NCBI GenBank assembly: GCA_964481395.1
Contig: CAYZYG010000172.1
Location: 1 to 6,933 of the forward strand
DNA: 6,933 nt
Reading direction: 5' to 3'
Origin: JBFMFH01 sp964481395
Lineage (GTDB): Bacteria > Acidobacteriota > Vicinamibacteria > Vicinamibacterales > JAKQTR01
A model generated the notes under the pieces. The model was not told the origin of the DNA, ran no database searches, and saw nothing but the letters and a program-made list of their open reading frames with translations. The translations under genes were made by a program, and so were the position numbers. Within the stretch, counting starts at the first letter, position 1. Every line of letters starts with the position of its first letter. This document shows, piece by piece, positions 1-5,808 of this stretch.

Positions 1-2
1 CC

Positions 3-698
3 GACCGCGCCCATTTCGAGCGGTTGTGGCTCTCGCTGCTGCCGGCCAACCAGCGCGTCCAGGCCCGCACCATCTACCAGCAGACAGAGACAAGCATGGG
101 GGCTTACCTGCGCAGCGAGTTCGTGCAAGCGCTGCTGGCCATCGTCATGCTGTCCCTTGCCTTTAGCGTGTTGGGACTGGACTATCCGCTGCTAACGGCG
201 CTGCTGGCCGGTGTGGCCTGGCTCGTCCCGATAGCCGGCTTCGTCTTCGCCGTGGGGTTGTCATTCATCTTCGGATTGGCTTCGTCCGGCGGGCTGGAAT
301 TGGCGCTGTCGGCCGTGCTCATCACCGGCGTCGTCATGGCCTTTCTGGAGTTCGTCATCGAGCCGCGCTTCTTCCAGCGCAACGAGTTCAGCGGGCTGCT
401 CATCGTGCTTCTGGTGCTGTTGATGGTCGACGCCTATGGCCTGATCGGCTTCGTCATCGCCCCGCCGCTGGCCGTGTTGCTCCAGATATCGATCAGCCAC
501 TTCGCCCGCGTCATGCAGCGCCCCGCCGCCCCGCCCATCCAGATCGAAAGTCTGGAAGAAAGGCTTGCTCAGGTACAGACTGCTTACAGCGCGCAGGTCA
601 ATGGCGAGTCACCCACCCCACTAGAGGTCGGCAGTCTCCTCGAACGGCTCGACGCCCTGGTCGACCGGGCGCGCGCCGTGGCTATCGAGCGCGAGTAG
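3..698 (+). CDS. AI-2E family transporter, C-terminal part (5' end outside window)
   Basis: Membrane protein of the AI-2E/UPF0118 family, whose members are proposed exporters or permeases of small molecules or ions in the inner membrane; the substrate cannot be read from sequence. The frame is open from the window edge (first codon GAC at 3), so the TTG at 24 is not a real start and the N-terminal membrane segments are missing. About 231 residues are visible. Hydrophobic segments follow a soluble stretch, with the family-type core LLAGVAWLVPIAGFVF (Gly-x-x-x-x-x-x-Pro near a membrane turn), then EPRFFQRNEFSGLLIVLL and a last helix ending GFVIAPPLAVLLQ. A hydrophilic tail of roughly 60 residues (from about HFARVMQRP) carries two Leu/Glu/Arg-rich helical stretches. 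The TAG stop (696-698) lies inside a repeat head. A second family member (814-1734) converges on it from the other strand. Family assignment is firm; function is not. Confidence 0.88.
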   Translation, partial: DRAHFERLWLSLLPANQRVQARTIYQQTETSMGAYLRSEFVQALLAIVMLSLAFSVLGLDYPLLTALLAGVAWLVPIAGFVFAVGLSFIFGLASSGGLELALSAVLITGVVMAFLEFVIEPRFFQRNEFSGLLIVLLVLLMVDAYGLIGFVIAPPLAVLLQISISHFARVMQRPAAPPIQIESLEERLAQVQTAYSAQVNGESPTPLEVGSLLERLDALVDRARAVAIERE

Positions 699-805
699 GG
701 GCGCACCTGCGTGTGCGCCCTGGGGCAGCGTATGCGTCCTGGGGCAGTGTATGCGCCCTGGGGCAGCGTGTGCGCCCTGGGGCAGACACGCAGGTCTGCC
801 CCTAC
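695..805. repeat. Array of five stem-loops, 19-bp period, flanked by inverted GTAG hairpins (REP/BIME-like)
   Basis: Four 19-bp units (711-729, 730-748, 749-767, 768-786; form GTRTGCGYCCTGGGGCAGN) lie between two inverted terminal hairpins. The left end is GTAG (695-698) plus a perfect 8-bp stem, GGGCGCAC (699-706) with GTGCGCCC (713-720), loop CTGCGT. The right end is its mirror: GGGCAGAC (780-787) with GTCTGCCC (794-801), ending CTAC (802-805). The two stems differ at two adjacent pairs, and both changes are compensated. Between them, GGGGCA pairs with TGCGCCC or TGCGTCC (one bulged G, 5-nt loop) at 722-739, 741-758 and 760-777. Single T residues at 721, 740, 759 and 778 separate consecutive hairpins. 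GTAG next to a hairpin is the hallmark of REP elements mobilised by RAYT transposases; none is encoded here. Lying between two convergent genes, the array could also act as a bidirectional transcription barrier, though it has no U-tract. Confidence 0.85.
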
Positions 806-813
806 TTTCTTCT

Positions 814-1734
814 TCAATCGGCCACGGGCGGCCCGCCCCGCATCGTCGTCACCACCCGATCCCACACGCCACGGACACGGCCAACTGCCGCCTGCCGTTC
901 CCCTTCCGCGCCCGGCTCCTCGCCACCGTTGGCGCGCAGCAGAATGGCGATCCACCGCGTGCTGTCGAACGCCTCCAGAATGCTCAGGATGAGCAGGGTT
1001 AGCGGGGTGGACAGGATGGCCCCCACCGCGCCGAGCAGCCAGCCCCAGACGAAGAGCGAGATGACGACCACCACCGGTGAAATCTTGAGCTGTTGACCCA
1101 TCATGCGCGGCTTGACGAGGTTCTCCACCGTGCCGTTGATGAGCGTGTAGCCGAGGAAGACGATCAGCGCGCTCGTGAAGCCGTGTTCGACGTAGGCCAG
1201 GATGAGCGGCGGGATCATGGCAACCCAGAAGCCAACAGCCGGAATGTAACCCATGAACCAGGACAAGAGGCCCCAGAGCAAGGCCAGATCGACACCCAGA
1301 ATCAACAGCAAGATGGTGTTACCGATNNNNNNNNNNNNNNNNNNNNNNNNNNNNNNNNNNNNNNNNNNNNNNNNNNNNNNNNNNNNNNNNNNNNNNNNNN
1401 NNNNNNNNNNNNNNNNNNNNNNNNNNAGCGACTCGGCCAGGGTGGCCTGAATGGCCGGCAGCCGCTCGCTCACTTGCGCCAGGCCGATGAAGACCAGGAA
1501 CAGCACCAGGCCGATGACGCTCAGCACCACCACAAACGTCAGCACCAGCGACAGCCAGCCGGGCACACCACGCTTCGAGAACTGTTCCGGCAATGGCAGA
1601 ACCGTGAGCGTGATGACGACGGACAGCAGAATGGGATTCAGGATGAAGGCCAGGTTCTGGATACCGGCGATGATAATGAAGACGCAGGCCAGCCCGATCA
1701 GCAGGTATAAAAAGGGCCGCGATTGTTCTACCAT
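814..1734 (-). CDS. AI-2E family transporter, interrupted by assembly gap
   Basis: Second AI-2E/UPF0118 family membrane protein. ATG at 1734 is preceded by GGGAG five bases upstream, a good ribosome binding site. Residues 1-102 hold three hydrophobic segments (about 7-28, 30-47 and 60-86) followed by the start of a soluble stretch (AQVSERLPAIQATLAES). After the gap come IGNTILLLILGVDLALLWG, the family-type WGLLSWFMGYIPAVGFW, a segment with ENLVKPRMMGQQLKISPVVV (compare the E-PR motif of the upstream paralogue), and a final helix ending STPLTLLILSIL. A charged tail of about 50 residues ends ...GGPPVAD. The 100-N run (1327-1426) replaces 34 codons in the present count, but family members normally have a longer soluble stretch plus another membrane helix there, so the true gap is probably longer than 100 bp and the protein longer than 306 residues. 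It is convergent with the first gene. Substrate unknown. Confidence 0.88.
   Translation of the reverse strand: MVEQSRPFLYLLIGLACVFIIIAGIQNLAFILNPILLSVVITLTVLPLPEQFSKRGVPGWLSLVLTFVVVLSVIGLVLFLVFIGLAQVSERLPAIQATLAESXXXXXXXXXXXXXXXXXXXXXXXXXXXXXXXXXXIGNTILLLILGVDLALLWGLLSWFMGYIPAVGFWVAMIPPLILAYVEHGFTSALIVFLGYTLINGTVENLVKPRMMGQQLKISPVVVVISLFVWGWLLGAVGAILSTPLTLLILSILEAFDSTRWIAILLRANGGEEPGAEGERQAAVGRVRGVWDRVVTTMRGGPPVAD
1327..1426. other. Assembly gap of 100 N inside the AI-2E gene
   Basis: Exactly 100 N, the conventional placeholder for a gap of unknown length. The reading frame happens to be kept across it, but that carries little weight if the length is nominal. The missing part lies between the third membrane segment and the conserved GVDLALLWG region of the encoded protein. 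Confidence 0.97.
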
Positions 1735-1751
1735 GTTTACTCCCAGCGCTT

Positions 1752-1821
1752 AGACCTGACAGGTGGGCGGCTATAGTACGCTGACCGGAACGAACTCTAG
1801 AGCCGCCCACCTGTCAGGTCT
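1752..1821. repeat. 70-bp inverted-repeat element, copy 1
   Basis: A perfect 20-bp arm, GACCTGACAGGTGGGCGGCT (1753-1772), has its exact reverse complement at 1801-1820, separated by 28 bases; one more A-T pair (1752/1821) closes the end. Each arm itself contains a small palindrome, ACCTG-A-CAGGT. A second copy with the same arms lies at 6481-6552, and the right half of the spacer is also partly shared (AACGAAC followed by C/T-rich sequence), so these are diverged copies of one element rather than two independent terminators. It lies 17 bp upstream of the minus-strand AI-2E start codon and would form a large hairpin just before that gene's ribosome binding site if the promoter is further upstream. 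No U-tract is present. Confidence 0.92.
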
Positions 1822-1836
1822 TTAGCTGCTGCGCGT

Positions 1837-1864
1837 TTGTCTTCTCCAGCGATTTCGCCATAAT
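1837..1864 (+). promoter_or_regulatory. Candidate sigma-70-type promoter for the SulP-GNAT pair
   Basis: TTGTCT (1837-1842) and CATAAT (1859-1864) are separated by 16 bases, a reasonable -35/-10 pair with the -10 box one base from consensus. It sits in the AT-richest part of the intergenic region, downstream of the inverted-repeat element, and would start transcription near 1871, about 85 bases before the chosen transporter start. Prediction by eye only. Confidence 0.35.
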
Positions 1865-1954
1865 TGTCCGACTTCCTCATAAACGCGCAACGAATCCGCG
1901 GATCGCGCTGATACCTACTTGCACAGTTGGTCGGGAGCCAGGGAGAAGTTGGCG

Positions 1955-4171
1955 GTGGCGCTCGAGCCTGGTTCGACAAAAGCTGGGTGGATGGCCGGCG
2001 CGCGGGCCGGCCTCAGCCCGGCGCGCCTGCTCCCGTCGCTGCTGCTTGGGACGATTATCGGCATTGTGGAGATCGCCCTGTCCGCTTCGTTCGCCGCGCT
2101 GATCTTCGAGGGGGAACTGCGCGCCCATCTCTCGCGCGGCATCGGCATGGCCTTGTTCTCGGGCACGATCAGTCTGCTCGTAGTTGCCATTCTGTCCTCC
2201 CTCCCCACCATGATCGGCGGCAATCAGGACGCGCCGTCGGCTATTGTCGCCGTCGCCGCGGCGACCGTCGCCGCCACGGTAGTGGGCGCGGAGGCGCGCT
2301 TCGCCACGGTCGCCGTCGTTGTGGCGCTGACGACGCTGGTTACCGGTTTGTTCCTGCTACTCTTGGGCACGTTCAAGCTGGCCGGACTGGTGCGCTTCCT
2401 GCCCTACCCGGTAGCCGGCGGCTTTCTGGCCGGAACCGGATGGCTGCTGCTGATCGGCGGCCTGAGCACCATGACCGACGTGCCGTTTTCGCCTGGCAAC
2501 CTGGCCGCGCTGGTGGAGGTGCGCACGTTGGCCTATTGGCTGCCGGGCCTGGTGGCTGGCATCCTCATGGTGGCCCTCTCCAACCGCATTCGCCACTACC
2601 TGTTCCTGCCGGGCATGATCATCGCCATCATCGCCCTGTTCTATCTCGTCGCCGCCCTCCTGGGCGCGTCCGTGGCCGAGTTGGGCGCGGCGGGCTGGCT
2701 GCTCGGCCCTTTCCCGGAAGGGCGCATGTGGCAGTCCATCAGCCCGGCCGAGTTGGGCCGGGTGCAGTGGGCGGTCATCGGCGCGCAACTGCCCAGCATA
2801 GTCGCCGCCGTCGCCATCAGCGCCATCGCCCTGCTGCTGAACGCCAGTGGCCTGGAACTCATGCTGCGCCGCGATGTAGACCTCAATCGCGAGATGCGCG
2901 CCGCCGGCTGGGCCAACGTCGTGGCCGCGCTGGGCGGCGGGCTGACGGGCTACCAGCAACTCGGATTGTCCACCCTCAACGCGCGGGCCGGCGCGAACAG
3001 CCGGTTGACGGGCGTGTTCGCCGCCGCCGTCTGCGGCCTCGTCCTGGTTGCCGGCGGCGCGGCGCTGGCCGTGGTGCCCAAGCTGGTGTTCGGTGCGTTG
3101 CTCGTCTATCTGGGAGTCTCCTTCCTGTGGGAGTGGGTCGTCGCCGCCTGGAAGCGCCTACCGTGGATCGACTATTTCATTGTCCTGATGATCCTGATCA
3201 TCATCGCCACGGCCGGCTTCTTGCAGGGCGTCGCCGTTGGCATCATCGCCGCGGTCGTCATGTTCGTCGTCAGCTACAGCCGCAGCAGCGTCATCAAGCA
3301 CGAACTGGACGGCCTGACCTTTCGCAGCCGGGTAACGCGCAGCGCTGAGGATAGAGCCATGCTGGAGGCGCTGGGCAAACAGGCTTACTTCCTGCAACTC
3401 CAGGGTTTCATCTTCTTCGGCACGGCCTATGGCCTGCTCGAAAAAGTACGCGCCCGCGTCCGCGCCACGCCAACGCGCTACGTCGCCCTCGACTTTCGCC
3501 AGGTCATCGGCCTGGACTCCACCGCGCTGCTCAGTTTTGATAAGATGCACCAACTGGGGCGCGACAGAGGATTCACCCTGGTGCTGGCGGGTTTGTCGCC
3601 GGCGCTGCGGGGGCAGTTTGATCAGGGTGGGATACGCGAGGAGGAGGACGCGCTCCGCTTCGCCGCCGACCTCGACCGGGCCGTTGAATGGTGCGAGGAT
3701 CAGTTGTGCACCCTGGCCGAAGGCGATCCGGTCGAGCGCACGCTGGCTGACCACCTGCGGACGCTTATCCCCGGCGACGCGGTGGACCGGCTGCTGCCCT
3801 ATTTAGAACGGCGCGAAGTGACGGCGGGCGAACACTTGATCCGCCAGGGCGACGCGCCCGACCGGCTATTCCTGATCGAGTCGGGCCAACTGACTGCTCA
3901 ACTCGAATCGCCGGAGCGGGAACCGGTGCGCCTCCAGACGATGCGCGGCGGCTACGTCGTGGGCGAACTGGGCTTCTACCTGGGCACGCAGCGCAGCGCG
4001 GCCGTCGTCGCCGACCGGCCGAGTGTAGTCTACGCGCTCTCGCAGTCAGAACTGGCCCGGATCGAAGCGGAAGACCCGGCTGCGGCCTACGCCTTTCACC
4101 GCGCCATCGTCCACTTGCTGGGCGACCGGGTGCTGCACCTGGTACGGGCGGTGGACGCGCTGCAATCATGA
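1955..4171 (+). CDS. SulP/SLC26-type anion transporter with STAS and cyclic-nucleotide-binding domains
   Basis: About 738 residues. Residues about 27-441 form the SulP membrane domain: the first segment starts PSLLLGTIIGIVEIALS, a QDAPSA motif lies at 91-96, and the SulP-type DLNREMRAAGWANVVAALGG at 309-328 is followed by LSTLNARAGANSRLTGVF. Residues about 476-578 form a STAS domain with GLDSTALLSF (519-528); Ser522 sits where STAS proteins can carry a phosphorylatable Ser. Residues about 600-733 form a cNMP-binding (Crp-like) domain with GELG (670-673) and QRSA (679-682), retaining the Glu and Arg that bind the cyclic nucleotide in CAP. Likely an inner-membrane transporter of sulfate, bicarbonate or another solute gated by cAMP or cGMP; the substrate is uncertain. 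GTG at 1955 is preferred because AGGGAG lies nine bases upstream. TTG 1949 and ATG 1991 are alternatives; TTG 1919 lacks any ribosome binding site. It overlaps the next gene by 4 bp. Confidence 0.9.
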   Translation: MALEPGSTKAGWMAGARAGLSPARLLPSLLLGTIIGIVEIALSASFAALIFEGELRAHLSRGIGMALFSGTISLLVVAILSSLPTMIGGNQDAPSAIVAVAAATVAATVVGAEARFATVAVVVALTTLVTGLFLLLLGTFKLAGLVRFLPYPVAGGFLAGTGWLLLIGGLSTMTDVPFSPGNLAALVEVRTLAYWLPGLVAGILMVALSNRIRHYLFLPGMIIAIIALFYLVAALLGASVAELGAAGWLLGPFPEGRMWQSISPAELGRVQWAVIGAQLPSIVAAVAISAIALLLNASGLELMLRRDVDLNREMRAAGWANVVAALGGGLTGYQQLGLSTLNARAGANSRLTGVFAAAVCGLVLVAGGAALAVVPKLVFGALLVYLGVSFLWEWVVAAWKRLPWIDYFIVLMILIIIATAGFLQGVAVGIIAAVVMFVVSYSRSSVIKHELDGLTFRSRVTRSAEDRAMLEALGKQAYFLQLQGFIFFGTAYGLLEKVRARVRATPTRYVALDFRQVIGLDSTALLSFDKMHQLGRDRGFTLVLAGLSPALRGQFDQGGIREEEDALRFAADLDRAVEWCEDQLCTLAEGDPVERTLADHLRTLIPGDAVDRLLPYLERREVTAGEHLIRQGDAPDRLFLIESGQLTAQLESPEREPVRLQTMRGGYVVGELGFYLGTQRSAAVVADRPSVVYALSQSELARIEAEDPAAAYAFHRAIVHLLGDRVLHLVRAVDALQS

Positions 4172-4605
4172 CGCCAATCACGTACACGGACGCCGACGAA
4201 GCGTGGCGGGAGCGCATCGGCCGGGAGTGGGGCCAACTGGCCGCCCGGCACATGCACCTGGATGACGGCTTCTCCATTCTCGCGCTGGCCGGCAATGAGC
4301 CGGTGGGGCTGATCGCCGTCGTCTGGCGCGACCTGCCGGCGCCGTTGCCCCCCACCGTCGAAGCCTACATCGACATCATCGAGGTTCGGCCCGCCTTCCG
4401 CCGCCAGGGAATCGCCGCCCGATTGGTGGAGTTGGCCGCGGCGCGCGCCCGAACGCCTGGGGCCTACCAACTGCGCGCCTGGAGCTCCGCGGACAAGGTG
4501 GAGGCCATCCCCATGTGGCGGGCGCTGGGCTTCGGCCTGTGCCCGGCGACGACGTACCCTGGTGGGCAGGAAGTGCGTGGCTTCTTCGTGGCGCGGCCGT
4601 TGTAA
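4168..4605 (+). CDS. GNAT family N-acetyltransferase
   Basis: A 145-residue, single-domain GNAT protein, a normal length for the family, expected to move an acetyl group from acetyl-CoA to an amine on a small molecule or protein. The acetyl-CoA pyrophosphate loop is visible in motif A (about 67-93): IDIIEVRPAFRRQGIAARLVE, with R79-Q80-G81-I82-A83 matching the Q/R-x-x-G-x-G/A signature. Motif B includes AIPMWRALGF (113-122), the usual helix where the conserved Tyr or Trp/Leu-Gly-Phe lies. The ATG overlaps the transporter's TGA stop as ATGA, so translation is probably coupled and the two are one transcription unit. Whether it acts on the transporter or on an unrelated substrate cannot be told. 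Its TAA stop (4603-4605) falls inside the first unit of the hairpin element that follows. Confidence 0.88.
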   Translation: MTPITYTDADEAWRERIGREWGQLAARHMHLDDGFSILALAGNEPVGLIAVVWRDLPAPLPPTVEAYIDIIEVRPAFRRQGIAARLVELAAARARTPGAYQLRAWSSADKVEAIPMWRALGFGLCPATTYPGGQEVRGFFVARPL

Positions 4606-4667
4606 CGCGGGTTGGTAACCCGCATTCCAGGTAGACGGAAAACGCGGGTTACCAACCCGCGCTACAA
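4600..4667. repeat. Paired GTAG-type hairpin element with nested palindromes (REP/BIME-like)
   Basis: Two 24-bp arms (4600-4623 and 4644-4667) are reverse complements with one mismatch (A4605). Each arm is itself a hairpin, GCGGGTT-GGT-AACCCGC, with a 3-nt loop (4607-4623 and 4644-4660), so the element can fold as two small hairpins or one long one. Read inward from the right end (reverse strand) it begins GTAG followed at once by an 8-bp stem, CGCGGGTT with AACCCGCG; the left end has the variant GTAA. This is the same layout as the ends of the 695-805 array, although the stem sequence is unrelated. The spacer is 20 bases. It follows the GNAT gene and supplies its stop codon; it may also attenuate read-through into the hydrolase gene. 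Confidence 0.9.
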
Positions 4668-4710
4668 GACAATTTGCCCCTCCCCCCGCATTGGCGATAG
4701 CATACGCGCG

Positions 4711-5790
4711 ATGCGTTTCCAAAGATTGCCCCTGATACTCATCGTTTTCCTGGCGTTCCTTTCTGGCTGCACGCTGCCCCCGGCGGCAAGTATGCTGCCC
4801 ACGCCGGCGCTGCCGGCGGCTATGCCCGTCGCCACGGCCGGCNNNNNNNNNNNNNNNNNNNNNNNNNNNNNNNNNNNNNNNNNNNNNNNNNNNNNNNNNN
4901 NNNNNNNNNNNNNNNNNNNNNNNNNNNNNNNNNNNNNNNNNNCGCTGGAGACGACCGCGACCTACACCCGCTATTACATCGCCTACCCCAGCGACGGCCT
5001 GCGCATCACCGGCATCATGCAAATTCCGCCCGGCGATGGCCCTTTCCCGGTCATCATCCTCAACCACGGCTATCACGACCGGGGCAACTACTGGGCCGGG
5101 TCGGGCACGTGGATGGCCGCCGAGTACCTCAACGGCCGCGGCTATCTGACCATTGCCCCCGACTATCGCACCTGGGGCGAGTCGGACTGGGGGCCGAGCC
5201 TGTTCCACACCGGGCTGGTGGCCGACGTGCTGAACCTGGTCAGTTCGCTCCCGTCCGTGCCGCAAGCCGACCCAAACCGGGTGGGGATGTGGGGACACTC
5301 GATGGGCGGCGGCATCACGACCAAGGTAATGACCATCGACCCGCGCGTGCGGGCGGGCGTGCTCTACGCGCCCAACAGCGGCGACGACGCCGACCTGGTC
5401 GCCCGCTGGGGGCGCGGCTGCCTGCCGGGCGAGTCGCAGGCCACCACGTCTTGCAACCCGGCCGAGGCCATCCCCGCCGATCTGCCGCCGGAGATCGTGG
5501 CCGCCTACCTGGCCGCCGCGGCCGACCCGGCCATGCTGCAACAGATCGCGCCCATCTACCATCTGGATAACGTGACCGCGCCGGTGCAGATCCACATCGG
5601 CGCGGCCGACGGCCAGGAACTCAACGCCACGCCGCCGGAGTGGTCGGCCAAGCTGCACGCGGCCTTCCAGGCGGCGGGCAAGCCGGCCGAGCTATTCATC
5701 TATGAAGGACAGGGGCACATGTTCTACGGGCAGGGCTGGACTGAGATGATCAACCGGACAGCCGACTTCTTTGACGCCCATGTGAGGTAG
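4711..5790 (+). CDS. Lipoprotein alpha/beta hydrolase (peptidase S9 / dienelactone hydrolase-like), with assembly gap
   Basis: ATG at 4711 opens a clear lipoprotein signal: MRFQR, a hydrophobic run, then lipobox LSGC (17-20), so the mature enzyme should be anchored by Cys20 outside the cytoplasmic membrane. A Pro/Ala-rich linker follows, then a 100-N gap (4843-4942), then an alpha/beta hydrolase domain. ILNHGYHDRG gives the HG oxyanion region and GHSMGG the nucleophile elbow (Ser codon 5299). IGAADGQELN carries the likely catalytic Asp (5608) and GQGHMFYG the His (5716), numbered 197, 300 and 336 if the gap is taken as 100 bp. The likely reaction is hydrolysis of an ester or peptide bond; the substrate is unknown. 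An in-frame GTG at 4612 was rejected because it lies in a repeat and gives no sensible leader. No Shine-Dalgarno sequence is visible before 4711. Convergent with the next gene, 18 bp apart. Confidence 0.85.
   Translation: MRFQRLPLILIVFLAFLSGCTLPPAASMLPTPALPAAMPVATAGXXXXXXXXXXXXXXXXXXXXXXXXXXXXXXXXXXLETTATYTRYYIAYPSDGLRITGIMQIPPGDGPFPVIILNHGYHDRGNYWAGSGTWMAAEYLNGRGYLTIAPDYRTWGESDWGPSLFHTGLVADVLNLVSSLPSVPQADPNRVGMWGHSMGGGITTKVMTIDPRVRAGVLYAPNSGDDADLVARWGRGCLPGESQATTSCNPAEAIPADLPPEIVAAYLAAAADPAMLQQIAPIYHLDNVTAPVQIHIGAADGQELNATPPEWSAKLHAAFQAAGKPAELFIYEGQGHMFYGQGWTEMINRTADFFDAHVR
4843..4942. other. Assembly gap of 100 N inside the hydrolase gene
   Basis: Exactly 100 N, as at 1327-1426, so its real length is unknown. 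It falls between the Pro/Ala-rich linker after the lipoprotein signal and the first strands of the hydrolase domain. GC-rich, low-complexity linker sequence is a plausible reason for the assembly break. Confidence 0.97.
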
Positions 5791-5808
5791 TGACGTTGTA
5801 ACCCACCC

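Noticed and set aside
711..786. CRISPR array from the regularly spaced 19-bp units
   Set aside because: The units are contiguous with no unique spacers, are shorter than CRISPR repeats, and no cas gene is present.
711..1096. Open frames on the plus strand starting in the 19-bp repeats
   Set aside because: Their N-termini are translations of the tandem repeat (MRPGA/CALGQ-like) and the rest is antisense to the AI-2E gene; there is no family-like sequence or ribosome binding site.
1752..1821. Intrinsic terminator at the first long inverted repeat
   Set aside because: There is no U-tract on either side, it lies between divergent gene starts rather than after a gene, and a second copy occurs elsewhere, so a dispersed repeat explains it better.
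1822..1918. Riboswitch or structured leader before the transporter
   Set aside because: I could not find conserved riboswitch core motifs or a convincing multi-helix fold in this short region by eye.
1927..3348. Long 473-codon plus-strand frame overlapping the transporter
   Set aside because: It is the +2 shadow of the SulP gene in high-GC DNA, with Arg/Gly/Pro/His-rich low-complexity translation, while the SulP frame has clear domains.
4612..4710. Upstream GTG start for the hydrolase
   Set aside because: It would translate the repeat element and place 33 residues before a textbook lipoprotein signal; ATG 4711 is better.
4096..5658. Long 520-codon minus-strand frame
   Set aside because: It spans three features (end of SulP, GNAT, hydrolase) and an N gap, with Arg/Gly/His-rich composition typical of an antisense GC-rich shadow frame.
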